Assembly: GCA_947095535.1 (NCBI GenBank)
Contig: OX352774.1
Span: forward strand, 178,620,200 to 178,684,199
DNA from: Poecilobothrus nobilitatus
Lineage: Eukaryota; Arthropoda; Insecta; Diptera; Dolichopodidae
Length of the DNA stretch: 64,000 nucleotides
Direction of reading: 5' to 3'
Of the stretch, positions 12,261-23,116 are shown in pieces. A program made the position numbers and the translations under genes. Position 1 is the first letter of the stretch, and each line of letters opens with the position of its first letter. The notes under the pieces were generated by a model. That model was not told the DNA's origin. It ran no database searches and saw nothing but the letters and a program-made list of their open reading frames with translations.

Positions 12261-12458
12261 TTTATTAGACTTATATGAAAATTTCTTTTATATAACCAAA
12301 AAAATATCTATTTAAAAGACTTTGGCGCCAAAATTAGAATTAATGGAAATTTTTTGGGTATATAAAAGAAATTTTCATACAAGTCTAATAAACAATTTGA
12401 TAATATAAAATTTCCATTCAAAAAACTTTTAATTCTAATTTTGGCGCCAAAGTTTTTT
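12261..12458. repeat. Intertwined double inverted repeat (A-B-A'-B')
   Basis: Two inverted-repeat pairs interleave. Arm A (12261-12297) and its complement A' (12357-12392) differ at about two positions over ~36 bp. Arm B, with TTTGGCGCCAAAATTAGAATTA (12320-12342), matches B' (12430-12458), which contains the complementary TTTTGGCGCCAAAG. Because the pairs overlap, both cannot fold as simple nested hairpins at once. Each B arm also carries the self-complementary TTTGGCGCCAAA. No coding content. Confidence 0.85.
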
Positions 12459-12744
12459 AAATGGAAATTTTTTGAGGTCGTATCATAAACTTTTATCACA
12501 TTTAAGAGGAGATCACTTGCATTTGTTTTAATTTTTCTATACTATTATTTGACTGGATTTTATAAGCTGTATTTTATTTGACTAGATTTCGTTTACATAA
12601 AAATACCAAAATAAATTACTTCATAATTTTACGGGTAACGTTTACATATTCAATTCTAAAGGGAACAATTCTAAAACATTAAAATTTATCCTCGTAATAT
12701 GAATATTTTTAATTATATATGTTATATATATATATTGTTCTTGA

Positions 12745-13100
12745 AAAGGCAGATACACTTATTATCGCAACCAACTTAAAATCCCTTCCAATTTAAAATT
12801 TTGCATACACATTTTTGGGCAAAACGTATATAATTATAACTCTAGTTTTGTATCCAATTCTAAAACCTTTACCTTAGATATTATTCTTTAAACACATATT
12901 TAAATAACAAAACATCTAAAATTAATGGGGACTACCATCTTCAGATCACTGTTAAACAAATTAATAAAATCCTAATTTTTTACCCAAGTATGAAATCCCT
13001 TCTAAATCAGAATCTCTCATGCACATTCATATGTATATACATACAGATTCCGGAAAAAAAGTATAACCCTGAATTGCTGTAGAAAAATCTCTGGTTTTTA
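12745..13100. repeat. Dispersed repeat family F, copy 1
   Basis: Contains several diverged units of the form CAACTTAAAATCCCTTCC / CAATTCTAAAACCTTTACC / GAAATCCCTTCTAAATCAG. The complementary word GGAAGATTTCAAAGTTGGTT occurs at 61978, and the direct form at 61750 and 61880, so the family appears at least twice in the window. Non-coding; class unknown. Confidence 0.45.
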
Positions 13101-14699
13101 TATACATTTTTAACAAAAAGAAGGAATTTAAATCCGGTCATATAGTATTCAAGCAAATAATAATGAAGGTAAATTAATTTAACAGTCAAATGATAACATG
13201 GACAAATGAAATACAGTCAAATGACACTTCAGGAAATAAAATAACAGGCTTATCAAACGCTTTCAAATTTTTTATATTTTCTCCATTTCATAACTTTTCC
13301 ATTATCCTTAAGAACTGCATAATTTCTCTGATGGAAGAAATTTTAGGATGTCTTTCTTTTACTTTTTTAATCGTTATATGATTTAATATTTAAAAACAAA
13401 AAAGAATACTTTATAAATAGAAATATTTTATAAAACCAATACTAAAGTTACGACTATTTTTTTATGAATATGAGTTCTATTAATACCGAATAATATGTAA
13501 TATATTTTCGATTAAATATTTAGAATTTAATAATATGATTTTAAAAATATTTTGTAAAAATCGTTCATTTTTTTATTTTGTTCTTTCGGTTTTTATTATA
13601 TATGAAAAATTTCTATCCATCTATATATGTATATGCGAATAAAAAGGTGTATTATCCTTATAATTATATTCTTATATATTTTTATATCTATTCTTTTTTT
13701 TTTTTTACAACAATGTACTTTATTGAGCATATTTTCATTCCTATGTATTAGGGCATCCTTTTTTTTTGTTTTTTGTTTGTATTAAAGGAACAAAGGATTG
13801 TACAAAAGTAAGAAAAAAAATTCTGGAATTTTTCAATATAAAACCTAGAATCATAAAAATTTTTAGGATATTTTATCCTTATTCTCATTGAATAACTGTA
13901 AAAAAAAAATAATAATAATAAAATACAAGAATAATTATAATAATGTGTATGAATAATTTTAATATATGTATGTATTAGATTATAAAATGATAGGTAAATA
14001 TTACATGTATAAAATTTAAAAAAAAAAGGAAAAATAAGTTCCAACGTACATATTTTAAAAATTTTTTTTAATTTTCTGAAGAAAAGAGAAAGTGAAAAAG
14101 TCTTTTTCGAAAATATTTAAAAAACAAAAAAAAAAAACTTAAAATTAAAATATTTATATTAGTTTAAAAATTTTTTTGGTATAATAATAATATGAATTTT
14201 AATGAGTTATGATAATAAGAAATTTACTCTTCCTACTCTACCCTTCTTTTCAAAAAATGGAATTTTCATTAAAAACCAAAAACAAAAAAAAAACATCAAA
14301 TTGAGTTTATCATGGGAATTCATCATAAATGAGAAAAGAGAATATTAAATAAAATAAGATTTTTTTTTTTATTTTTTATTAACTTTTTAACTAGAATAAT
14401 TGCCGAAGAATATAAAACAACTTTGTCAAAATAGTCCTTATTAATAACCTATCTGGAAAACTGAAAATTATTATATGTATCCTGTTTATCATCTCGTATT
14501 TTATTATCCTAATTTAAAGCAACAAATTTCCATGATGTCATTAAGTATCTATCGCAATAAATGGAAGTTTAAAATGAATTTTAATAAATACGGAACAAAC
14601 CATTCGAGTTATCGAATGCTTAAAACTGAGCTTGAACTATAATTTCACTTTTTTTAAAAAAAATCTATGAGTTCAGGTGTAGTTTTTGTAATGTTCACA
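13101..14699. other. AT-rich non-genic DNA
   Basis: Long AT-rich stretch. A minus-strand frame of 98 codons at 13748-14044 is dominated by Phe, Tyr, Ile and Lys, overlaps T runs, and is within chance length. No repeat or gene motif recognised. Confidence 0.6.
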
Positions 14700-14905
14700 A
14701 TGTTGTTCAGAAACACTTATGTAAATTTCAGTAACAATATTAAGAGAAACTGTAGAAAATTGAATATCGATGCCTCAAATCGAACCAAAGTTGAAGATAC
14801 AAATAGCAAAGTAAAATACTATTGGCAATATATTTCGACAATTTAGCGATATAAGAGCTGTCCGCATATATCCCATAAGATTTAATATTAGTGTTTCAAC
14901 CATGC
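14700..14905 (+). mobile_element. LINE reverse transcriptase fragment (family G), copy 1
   Basis: Nucleotide-level similarity to 18075-18250: both run through AGAAAATTGAAT, then CCTCAAAT/CTCCAAAT, then GAAC/AACCAAA-TTGAAG, and end with a TTTCGACAATTTA/TTTCGATAATTTA word. Translation is broken by stops, but KLKIQIAK followed by a gap and IFRQF lines up with the better preserved KIKVPNNSAKHLGINFDNL of the other copy. The protein region is the part of a Jockey/CR1-type RT just after the catalytic palm (the KYLG..FD motif). Confidence 0.55.
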
Positions 14906-15075
14906 AAAAAATGCGTGCATTATAGTCAGAATACATAAAAACGTGTACAAATTTATAGTCAGAAGAAAAACTTATATTATTTTATTTCCAAATGAACAGC
15001 AAATTAAAAAATCACAAAGAAAAAAAAAATCTTGCCTAAAAATATGCAATTTATTGAGGAAAATTACTTTATACC

Positions 15076-15260
15076 TTTCGGCCTTAGTAGCCGATGGTTC
15101 AATAATATTGCATTACATTTATGTATGTAATATTAATAAATAAATAAATTAAATGATTTAGGGGCTGTAGGTTCGATCCCTGCACAGATCGTAAGTGTTT
15201 TTTTTCTTTACATACCCCCCTTACGACCAAACATAATGTAAATATGTGTACAGTATATAA
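15076..15260 (+). mobile_element. tRNA-derived SINE (SINE2), copy 1
   Basis: Head GGCCTTAGTAGCCGATGGTT resembles box A, and GTAGGTTCGATCCCTGC (about 15167) is a good box B. Between them lies an AT insert with a small hairpin (ATTACAT..ATGTAAT) and TAAA tetramers. After box B come ATCGTAAG and, about 28 bases later, CCCTTACGAC, the same stem module seen in SINE1. This suggests the two SINE types share a body module behind different heads. Confidence 0.65.
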
Positions 15261-15311
15261 TATAAACAAAATAAATTATATTAGTATATAATTAATAATA
15301 GTATTAAAACC

Positions 15312-15392
15312 TATAATGGTCTTGGTAGCCGATAGTTCAATAATATTGCATTACATTTATGTATGTAATATTAATATAAATAAATAAATAAA
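15312..15392 (+). mobile_element. SINE2, copy 2 (head only)
   Basis: Repeats the first ~80 bases of the preceding SINE2 copy almost exactly (GGTCTTGGTAGCCGATAG, then the same hairpin and TAAA tail) and then ends in (ATAA)n. It is 3'-truncated or recombined, about 235 bp downstream of copy 1 and in the same orientation. Confidence 0.65.
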
Positions 15393-15801
15393 ACTCATAA
15401 TTCGTTTAATTCGAAATTATACAGACAGGAAGAAAATAAAATTTTAAAATATTAATTTTAGGAAAACCATTCTATTTTCCTATAAAATTTTAACATTAGT
15501 TTAGTGGAATTAATTACATAAACAAACAAATTAACAAACTTGAACTAAATTTTTTGGCAAGTTGCGAATATTATGATCAATCATTTGGTTAAGGGAATAT
15601 TACATGTAAGATTGCAGTTTATAAGTTTGACTAAATAAACCAATTTACTAATAAAAAAGGTCAAAAGAGGCTACTAACTACTAACATTATCTAAACAAAA
15701 ATCAAAGCATTAGTATAATTACAAGAAAGTAAAATTAAACCAAAAATAAATCATAGATCATAAAACTTATGTATAAGCACTTAATAATAATATATATATA
15801 C
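15393..15801. other. AT-rich non-genic DNA
   Basis: No gene, SINE box or other feature recognised before the Helitron-like element. Confidence 0.6.
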
Positions 15802-16905
15802 TAGAAAATCCCCTATGCAATTGCACAATTTCTATAGATTCAAAAACATTTACGTTATCATACTGACTCCCTTACTACCTGTATTAAGGGAGGGATTATT
15901 ACATGTATTTTTTTAGCTTAGGTATATTAAGTACCTAACTAAAATAACTTATGGATTTTTAATTTAATTTGAATTTTTTAGGTGTAGGTGTATTTAGGTA
16001 AAATTTGCTGAATTTATTTTATTTAAATGTACTTTGGAAGAAGTCTTTGGTATATTTAATAAAAGATTAATGTCTCTGATAATGAAATTTCATAAATTTT
16101 CGGGGGCTTTTTTTTGTGACGGTCGTTTTCGACAGCTTTTTAATTTAATGATCTAATAATAAATTAGTACAAAATTATGAATAAAAAAATTATGAATATT
16201 GTGAGAGAAGTCTTCTAAAATGATATTTTCTATGTTATTTTTTCTTTTTTTTAAGAAAAATATCCATTTCTATAATATTTAGTAAGTTTCTGATTTCTGT
16301 TATGAAATATAATTATTTAAGGCTGCCGAATTTTATATTAATAAAAAAATTTCGAATATTTTATGTTATATCAAAAATGCAGCTTAAAAAATCAAAATTC
16401 CAACCTAAATAAACAAAACTACTTTAAAGTCTGCTGCGAAGTTTTTACCAGCTTTTATAATAGTGAAAACAAAATCAAGAATAAAATCGGCCTATTATTT
16501 ATTTCTTAAATATAAGGCTTACTATAAACTTTGCTGTTTTCACTTTCAAGTCTTTTAATTTTATTAAGAGTATTTTTATTTTTTTTTTCAAAACAAAGAG
16601 TCATTTTTCAAACTGCCAACAGGAGATTAATAATTTATTTTTAATTTACCGCTGCGACCAGTTCATAATGGATGTGGCAGTCAAATTTAAAAATTAAAAA
16701 TTTGCTTTAAATTTTGCGTCGAAAGTACTTTTTAAAAAGTAAAAGTTTGTGTCTCTGATAAGATTTTTAGTCGAAGATTTGTGTCTCTGATAATAAAATT
16801 TTAAATTATTAAATAAATATACAGAAATATCATCATTGCCAGTTTAGTTTATATTCAGTATGAGTGGTTTATTATAGATCTGGCCAACATCTTGTGTGTA
16901 TATAA
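15802..16905 (+). mobile_element. Helitron-like non-autonomous element (family B), copy 1
   Basis: Begins CTAGAAAATCCCCTATGC followed by the palindrome TGCAATTGCA, exactly as the copy at 21446. Shared internal landmarks in order: AATGTACTTTGGAAGAAGTC, a GTGACGGTCGTTTTCGACAG block, GAATTTTATATTAATAAA, ACCGCTGCGACCAGTTC, and GTGTCTCTGATAAT words. The 3' hairpin seen in the other copies is reduced to its right arm (GGCCAACATCTTGTGTG). The ends are not inverted copies of each other, which together with the 3' hairpin points to a Helitron/Helentron derivative (HINE-like) rather than a cut-and-paste element. No Rep/helicase is encoded. Confidence 0.65.
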
Positions 16906-16999
16906 TATTGTGTATATTATCAGAAATTCAATCATTAATTCCTGGTATTATATTATCTGATCTGATTAATAAATCTTATTTTTTTCCATGGCTAACAAT

Positions 17000-17912
17000 A
17001 TTATTAATGGTCTAATAATAAATTAGTACAAAATTATCTTTTGTGAGAGAAGGCTTTTAAAATGATATTTTCTATGTTAGTTTTTTTTTTTTTTTAAGAA
17101 AAATAACCATTTCTATAATATCTGGTAAGTTCCAGACTTCTGTTATGAAATATAATTATTTAAGTCTGCCGAATTTTATATTAATAAAAAAATTTCGAAT
17201 ATCTTATGTTGTGTTTTATGGTAAAAATCTAAATTTCAACCTAAATAAACAAAACTATTTTAAAGTCTGTTACGAAGCTTTTACCAGTTTTTATACTAAT
17301 GAAAACAAAATCAAGAATAAAATTGAAATAAAGAAATAAAATTATTTTTTTCTTATAAATATGAGACTTACTATAAACTTTGCTCTTTTCACTTTCAGGC
17401 GTTTTAATTTTATTAAGAGTACCTATTTTCATTTTTTTTTTCCCAAAACAAAGATTGAAAACGCCAACAGAAGATTAATAATTTATTTTTAATTTACCGC
17501 TGCGACCAGTTCATAATGGATGTGGCAATCAAATTTAAAAATTAAAAATTTGCTGAATTTATTTTTATTGAAAATGTGTTTTTTAAGTATGTACTTCTTC
17601 TTTTTTGACTGTACTAACTTTTAATGAACGGTTTGTGTCTCTGATAATATTTCTAGTGAAAAATTTGGTCTCTGGTAATAATATTTACTAAAATTATTTA
17701 TATTTTTAATTAACGGTTTGTGTCTCTTGATAATACTTTGAGTCAAAGATTTGTGTCTCTGGTAATAAAATTTTAAATTATCAAATAAATATACAGAAAT
17801 ATCATCATTGGTAATTTACATTCAGTGTGAATGTTTTATTATAGATATAAAATATATTTTCTTACATGTTGGCAAGGTTTCGCCAACATCTTGTGTATTA
17901 TATTATAGATAT
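17000..17912 (+). mobile_element. Helitron-like non-autonomous element (family B), copy 2, 5'-truncated
   Basis: Starts inside the element at AATGGTCTAATAATAAATTA and runs to the intact 3' end. The terminal hairpin is ATGTTGGC (17866-17873), eight bases, GCCAACAT (17882-17889), followed by CTTGTGTATTATATTATAG. It carries several spaced TGTGTCTCT(T)GATAAT-like words near 17633-17765. The 64-codon frame at 17145-17339 is conserved in position in the copy at 21446 but has no recognisable domain. The copy lies directly behind copy 1 in the same orientation. Confidence 0.65.
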
Positions 17913-18074
17913 ATAAGCAAAAATTGTAAAATAAACATTAAGAACAAATAAAGCTAAAGTTAAATATAGGAATACATAAGTAGTCAAATGATTGAAACTT
18001 ATTACAACCATGGCTTGAAAGTAAAGAAGAATATTTAAAAATAAACATTAAAATTAGAACATGAACAAAACATT

Positions 18075-18250
18075 ACTGCACTCGAAAGTTTTATTATGAG
18101 AAATTGGAGAAAATTGAATGCCACAAAACTCCAAATGAAACCAAAATTAAAGTTCCAAACAATAGTGCCAAACACTTGGGAATAAATTTCGATAATTTAA
18201 TTAAATTAAATAGTTACGTTAAACAAAAAGTAAACAAGGTGAAATGTAAA
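18075..18250 (+). mobile_element. LINE reverse transcriptase fragment (family G), copy 2
   Basis: The frame at 18104-18292 includes SAKHLGINFDNLIKLNSYV, matching the K-Y-L-G..FD..L....H/YV pattern that follows the RT palm in Jockey/CR1-type LINEs. In another frame just upstream NWRKLNATKLQ matches the usual W..KLN..KT(Q) motif that precedes it, so a frameshift separates the two. No catalytic YADD remains. The downstream end runs into repeat family C. Confidence 0.65.
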
Positions 18251-18254
18251 CCAA

Positions 18255-19022
18255 CGGTTTTTAAAAGCGCACATTGCCGAAAGACAATATAAAATGTTTA
18301 GAATTGTGACTTGCGCAAAAATTTGAAAATTTCATGTAATAAGAAAATACGTGAAAATATGACTTTTCTGGCCTGTAAGTTCGGAACCCTATATAACTAA
18401 GAAAAACCGTTAGCACACGTAAAAATATATTACTGGAGCTTTAATTTTTATGTTTTGCTGAAGAAAAATGTGTACAGGTGCCTAAGTTACAGGTATACAA
18501 AAATAGCAAATTTTCAATTTTTGAGCCCTAATAGCTCTTAAACAGACGGTGGTACAAAAAAATTCTAAAAGTTTTTTCTTGCCTCAAAATTTCAAGCCCC
18601 TATCTAAAAGCGTGCCAAAGTTATGAAGGTAGAAAAATCATGCAAAATTTGGTTTTCACATAACGGTAAATTTAAATACTAAATTAAAAAATATATTTAT
18701 AATTTTGAAATTGGTTTATAAAGGTAAAAAAAATTTCTGTCGAATGGCGCTTTCAGATTGAAGAAATGTTAAGCGGAACATGAAATATACGCGGTTGAAA
18801 ATAGAGCCTTTTTGAAGTTTGAGGGGCTGTAGTTCCGTGATGGATGGGGCTACATGAAAAAGTTGCTCCACAAAATCAGTTTTCTTATAAGACCTGCCCA
18901 TGGTTAACATAGTTTTTCTCTATATTTAACAGTGTAGAAGTTTTGTAAACAGACGGACGGACAGACAGAGTGAAAATTAGACACATTTTTTCAATTTTTT
19001 TTCGGAAATGTGTTAAAAAAAG
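18255..19022 (+). repeat. Dispersed repeat family C, longest copy
   Basis: The most complete of six copies. Order of landmarks: TTTTTAAAAGCGCACATTGCC, GTAAGTTCGGAACCCTATAT, GAGCCCTAATAGCTCTTAAAC, AAAATTTCAAGCCCCTATC, CACATAACGGTAAATTTAAA, TTTCTGTCGAATGGCGC, GGGGCTGTAGTTCCGTGATG, GTGTAGAAGTTTTGTAAAC, then an AGACGGACGGACAGACAG cluster and CGGAAATGTGTTAAAAAA. The first and last words are roughly complementary (GCACATTTCC-type versus GGAAATGTG), so it may be an inverted-repeat DNA element, but homology with the 26478 copy extends slightly left of the first word. Non-coding; the 64-codon minus frame here is a by-product. Confidence 0.7.
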
Positions 19023-20407
19023 CAATTGCAGCCTTTATGGCGCTTAAAAATGTTCTATTTGAAGTTTCTTTATAATAAAGTAAAACTTCTATGCTACAGA
19101 AGTTGCATAGGAGCTTTATAGCAGCTATAGATATAAATAAATTATAATACAAGTGAAAAAATATAAATTTAATATAAGTGCCTACAAATGAATAGGTACA
19201 TTCAGGCGTAAATGCATAAGAAGTATGCACAAATTTATTTTTTATTATAATTTAAAAACAATGTTAGAAACAGGTTTTGCTCCACTAGAAATTTTCTTAT
19301 TGTTAGATAAATTTAATATCATTGAAAACAACAACAAAACTTGTTTACTTTATCATTATTCTAGTCATTCATTAAAGAAAAACGTATCGTAGATTAAAAT
19401 ATCAATGATAATAATAATTTTAAATTTGATAAACTTATAGGAAATAATAAATAAGCATTTATTAAAAAATAATATTCCATATTACTGGAAAACTATAGGA
19501 TAAATCTTAGTTAGTTTTTTAGCGTTAGGATATACGTAGGTTTAATTTTTTAGTTTAATTTAGTTTTAGGTAATTTTTATATAAGACAAATACAAAAATT
19601 ATGGTGATTTGGTGATTTTTCCCGTTTAAGCATATAAAAATATTAATAATTACTTCTAATTAGTTATTTCATTTTATTTAATTTTTTTTTTCTTTTTGAT
19701 TATTTTGTTATATTCATGCAGTTACACTTCCACACTCAGTATGAACTGCTATAACTTCAAACAACCCATGAAAAGAAGTTAAAAACATAATAAATAAATA
19801 TTGCATATATTTAGGCGTTAACATTTTTCTTGAGTGTTTTGTTTTTTATTAATATTTTTTTTTTTATTTTGAATAAATTTTTAGTTTTGAGGCCACAAAT
19901 AAGAATTTTTTACGAATTGGCTCATATAAAATTTTATAACACACATAACTCGCAGAGAGTCTCTAGTGGTTTAAATTTTTATTGTAAATCATTTACAATT
20001 AACTACTGAAAGTCAAGCGTTTGAAACCCTTTTGATTATTTAAACCAAAGAGCGGCTTAAACATTCAAAAGTTTTTAAGTTGTATACAACAAATAATTTA
20101 TTAAATATTCTTCACTTCATTTCTATTTATTAAAAAAATATTTAAGAAAATAAAAAATTACAAGAAATATTTCAAACGAAACCGGATTTTATATATTTTA
20201 TCAGGTGGTTCTCATAAAGTTATATTTTTTTATTTATTTAAAGTTTTTTATTTTTTATTATTTTCCATTTGTAATGCTTTTTAAATTTAGCAAAAAAAAA
20301 AAATCTATTTACATTTTATCTTATAATTATAAATGAAAGATTTCATCAGTTGAATAAAATTAAAAACTTTATTACAAATCTTGAGATATTTTTTCTTCGA
20401 TCCTTTT
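19023..20407. other. AT-rich non-genic DNA
   Basis: No gene recognised. The 79-codon minus-strand frame at 18991-19230 overlaps the end of repeat family C and shows no domain. Confidence 0.6.
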
Positions 20408-20420
20408 AATAAATTAAAAT

Positions 20421-20649
20421 GGGGGACCTCGGTAACCTAGTGGGTAAGAGCGTATAAAATACACTGTAAACACTAAGGGAGTGTGGGTTCAAATCCCACA
20501 CACGTCGTTATTATTATTATTATTAAGAGTTATTATTATTAAGAGTTATTCTCCCTTATGACATTTACAGCTGCCGTTGAACAGGAAAGCCTGTGTAATT
20601 TCCTGTTCACATTTATGTGGCAGAGAAATGCATTAAAAAAGAAAAAAAA
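20421..20649 (+). mobile_element. tRNA-derived SINE (SINE1), copy 3, with target duplication
   Basis: The clearest SINE1 copy. Box A TAACCTAGTGGG is at 20433-20444 and box B GGTTCAAATCC at 20486-20496, about 50 bases apart as in tRNA genes. It is flanked by a 15-bp direct repeat, AATAAATTAAAATGG (20408-20422) and AATAAATTGAAATGG (20650-20664), one mismatch, which is the mark of retroposition. The stem region is disrupted by an inserted (TTA)n tract and a duplicated AAGAGTTATT at 20508-20555. It ends with TGTGGCAGAGAAATGCATT and an A-rich tail. Confidence 0.9.
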
Positions 20650-20664
20650 AATAAATTGAAATGG

Positions 20665-21445
20665 TTTGAATCAGTTTTACTTATGGCGTTCTAATAATAA
20701 TTTAGACCTGAATATTAATAAATTTGTAGTTCTTTAGAAAAGAAAATTCTATGTTTTAAATATATAGATTGAATAATATGAAGCTAATTGATCATACTTG
20801 TAATTTGAGGATTCAAAAACTTGATGTAGAAAATGCTCACAGCTTAATTATTAAGTATAGGGTTAAAAATCAACATTCGGCTTGAAGTATATATATAATC
20901 TTAAGTATGCATTAGCGTAAGGAATTTCTAGATCCGTACATTGCAAATCATCTTTATATAAAACATTTATGTTATATAATAAACAAGATCAATTTTACAC
21001 TACCTCAGTCAAATTTGATTTACTAATCGGAGAGTTTAAATTTCCAATTGAATCAGTTTAACAAAGATTTTGTATTTTACTTAAATAAATTTCGCATGGG
21101 CGGATCCAATTTAATTCCCTTATTATGTGGACGAATTATTGTTAATAGATCTGCTTTATTTTTGTTACTTGTAGATTAGTGAACGATATCCCTTTCTTCC
21201 ACCAATAAATTACCTACTGGTTATGTACTGACCCCTAACATTAAATGAACAAATAATATAAAGAGAGAATATGAATAATCTCAGATCTACTAAATTATTA
21301 TGTATGGTTTGATAAGCTAGATTTGATTATGATCGAAAAGAACCAATTACAAGAATGTGGCGTGAAAGACAACTCTTTTTCTTCTCAGTTCGATATTTAT
21401 AGTTATCGTTATATTATTAAAAAGCCTACTGTATTACATTTAGAC
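20665..21445. other. Unassigned, moderately AT-rich DNA
   Basis: 20880-21430 is less AT-rich than its surroundings and could hold old coding or repeat debris, but I found no motif in six frames and no second copy in the window. Confidence 0.45.
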
Positions 21446-23116
21446 TAGAAAATCCCCTGTGCAATTGCACAATTTCTATAGATTCAAAAACATTTATGGT
21501 ATCATACTGACTTCCTTAATAAACTATCTAAAAATTTGCAATACATCATACATCAGCACCATTAAAAAAATGTTGAAATCACTTACTTACTTGTAATAGA
21601 AAAAAAACATAAAACAAATCTAAACACATAAAATTAAAAATGTTAGGTACAGTTTATTAATCTTTTCTCGCCGTTTTTTCGTGGCGGTAATTTTTGACAG
21701 TTTTTTAATCATTGAGAAAAAATGGTCCAAACTAAAAACACATTGAGGGTAAAAGTTCGTGCCGATATCTCAAAAATTGTTTGAAACACATGTATAAAGT
21801 GCACAATAAAAACCGGCAAAAAACCAACTAACACTAACCGCTACATTTTTTTTTTTTTTTTGTTACATTTAAAACAATACCAATAATCGAAATAATTTTA
21901 ATATTTGCTAAAATTTTACCAGACTCTCTATTTTTCTTTAGTTTTAAAAGAAAATTTTTGTGTCGATGAAAAACAGTTGTTTTCGCCGCGAAATTACTTT
22001 AATTACCAAAACTACTTTCAAGTCTTTTGCGTTTATTTTTTTTTGGCTCGAAAAAAATTAGCTGAATTTATTTTATTTAAATGTACTTTGGAAGAGGTCT
22101 TTGGTATATTTAATAAAAGATTCATGTCTCTGATAATGTAATTTCATAAATTTTCGGGGTCTTTTTTTGTGACGGTCGTTTTCGACAGCTTTTTAATTTA
22201 ATGGTCTAATAATAAATTAGTACAAAATTATGAATCTATTGTGAGAGAAGGCTTCTAAAATGATATTTTCTATGTTATTTTTTTCTTTTTTTTTAAGAAA
22301 AATATCCATTTCTATAATATCTGGTAAGTTCCAGACTTCTGTTATGAAATATAATTATTTAAGTCTGCCGAATTTTATATTAATAAAAAAATTTCGAATA
22401 TTTTATGTTATACCAGTTCTACCGAAAATTTAGCTTAAAAATCTAAATTTCAACCTAAATAAACAAAACTATTTTAAAGTATGTTACGAAGCTTTTACCA
22501 GCTTTTATACTAATGAAAATAAAACCAAGAATAAAATCGGCCTATTATTTTTTCTTATAAATATGAGGCTTACTATAAACTTTGCTCTTTTCACTTTCAG
22601 GCGTTTTAATTTTATTAAGAGTACCTATTTTTATTTTTTTTTTCCAAAACAAAGATTTAAAACGCCAACAGATGATTAATAATTTATTTTTAATTTACCG
22701 CTGCGACCAGTTCATAATGAACGTGGCGGTCAAATTTAAAAATTAAAAATTTGCTGAATTTATTTTGATTGAAAATGTGTTTTTAAAGTATGTACTTTTC
22801 CTTTTTTGACTGTACTCACTTTTACTGAACGGTTTGTGTCTCTGGTAATACTTCTAGTAGAAAATTTGGTCACTCGTAATAATATTTACTAAATTTATTT
22901 ATATTTTTAATGAACGGTTTGTGTCTCTTGATAATACTTTGAGTCAAAGATTTGTGTCTCTGGTAATAAAATGTTAAATTATTAAATAAATATACAGAAA
23001 TATTATCATTGCCAGTTTAGTTTACATTCAGTGTGAGTGTTTTATTATAGATATAAAATATATTTTTTTACATGTTGGCAAGGTCTCGCCAACATCTTGT
23101 GTATTATATTATAGAT
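21446..23116 (+). mobile_element. Helitron-like non-autonomous element (family B), copy 3, longest
   Basis: Complete at both ends: 5' CTAGAAAATCCCCTGTGC with the TGCAATTGCA palindrome, and 3' hairpin ATGTTGGC (23072-23079) / GCCAACAT (23088-23095) followed by CTTGTGTATTATATTATAG. The interior is modular. A GTGRCGGT..TTTTYGACAG block occurs twice (about 21680 and 22175), GCTGAATTTATTTT occurs at 22059 and 22750, and GTGTCTCTGRTAAT words recur at 22124, 22845, 22920 and 22952. About 400 bp of 5' interior is absent from copy 1. The 78-codon frame at 21905-22141 has no known domain. Assignment to Helitrons rests on end structure only. Confidence 0.7.
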
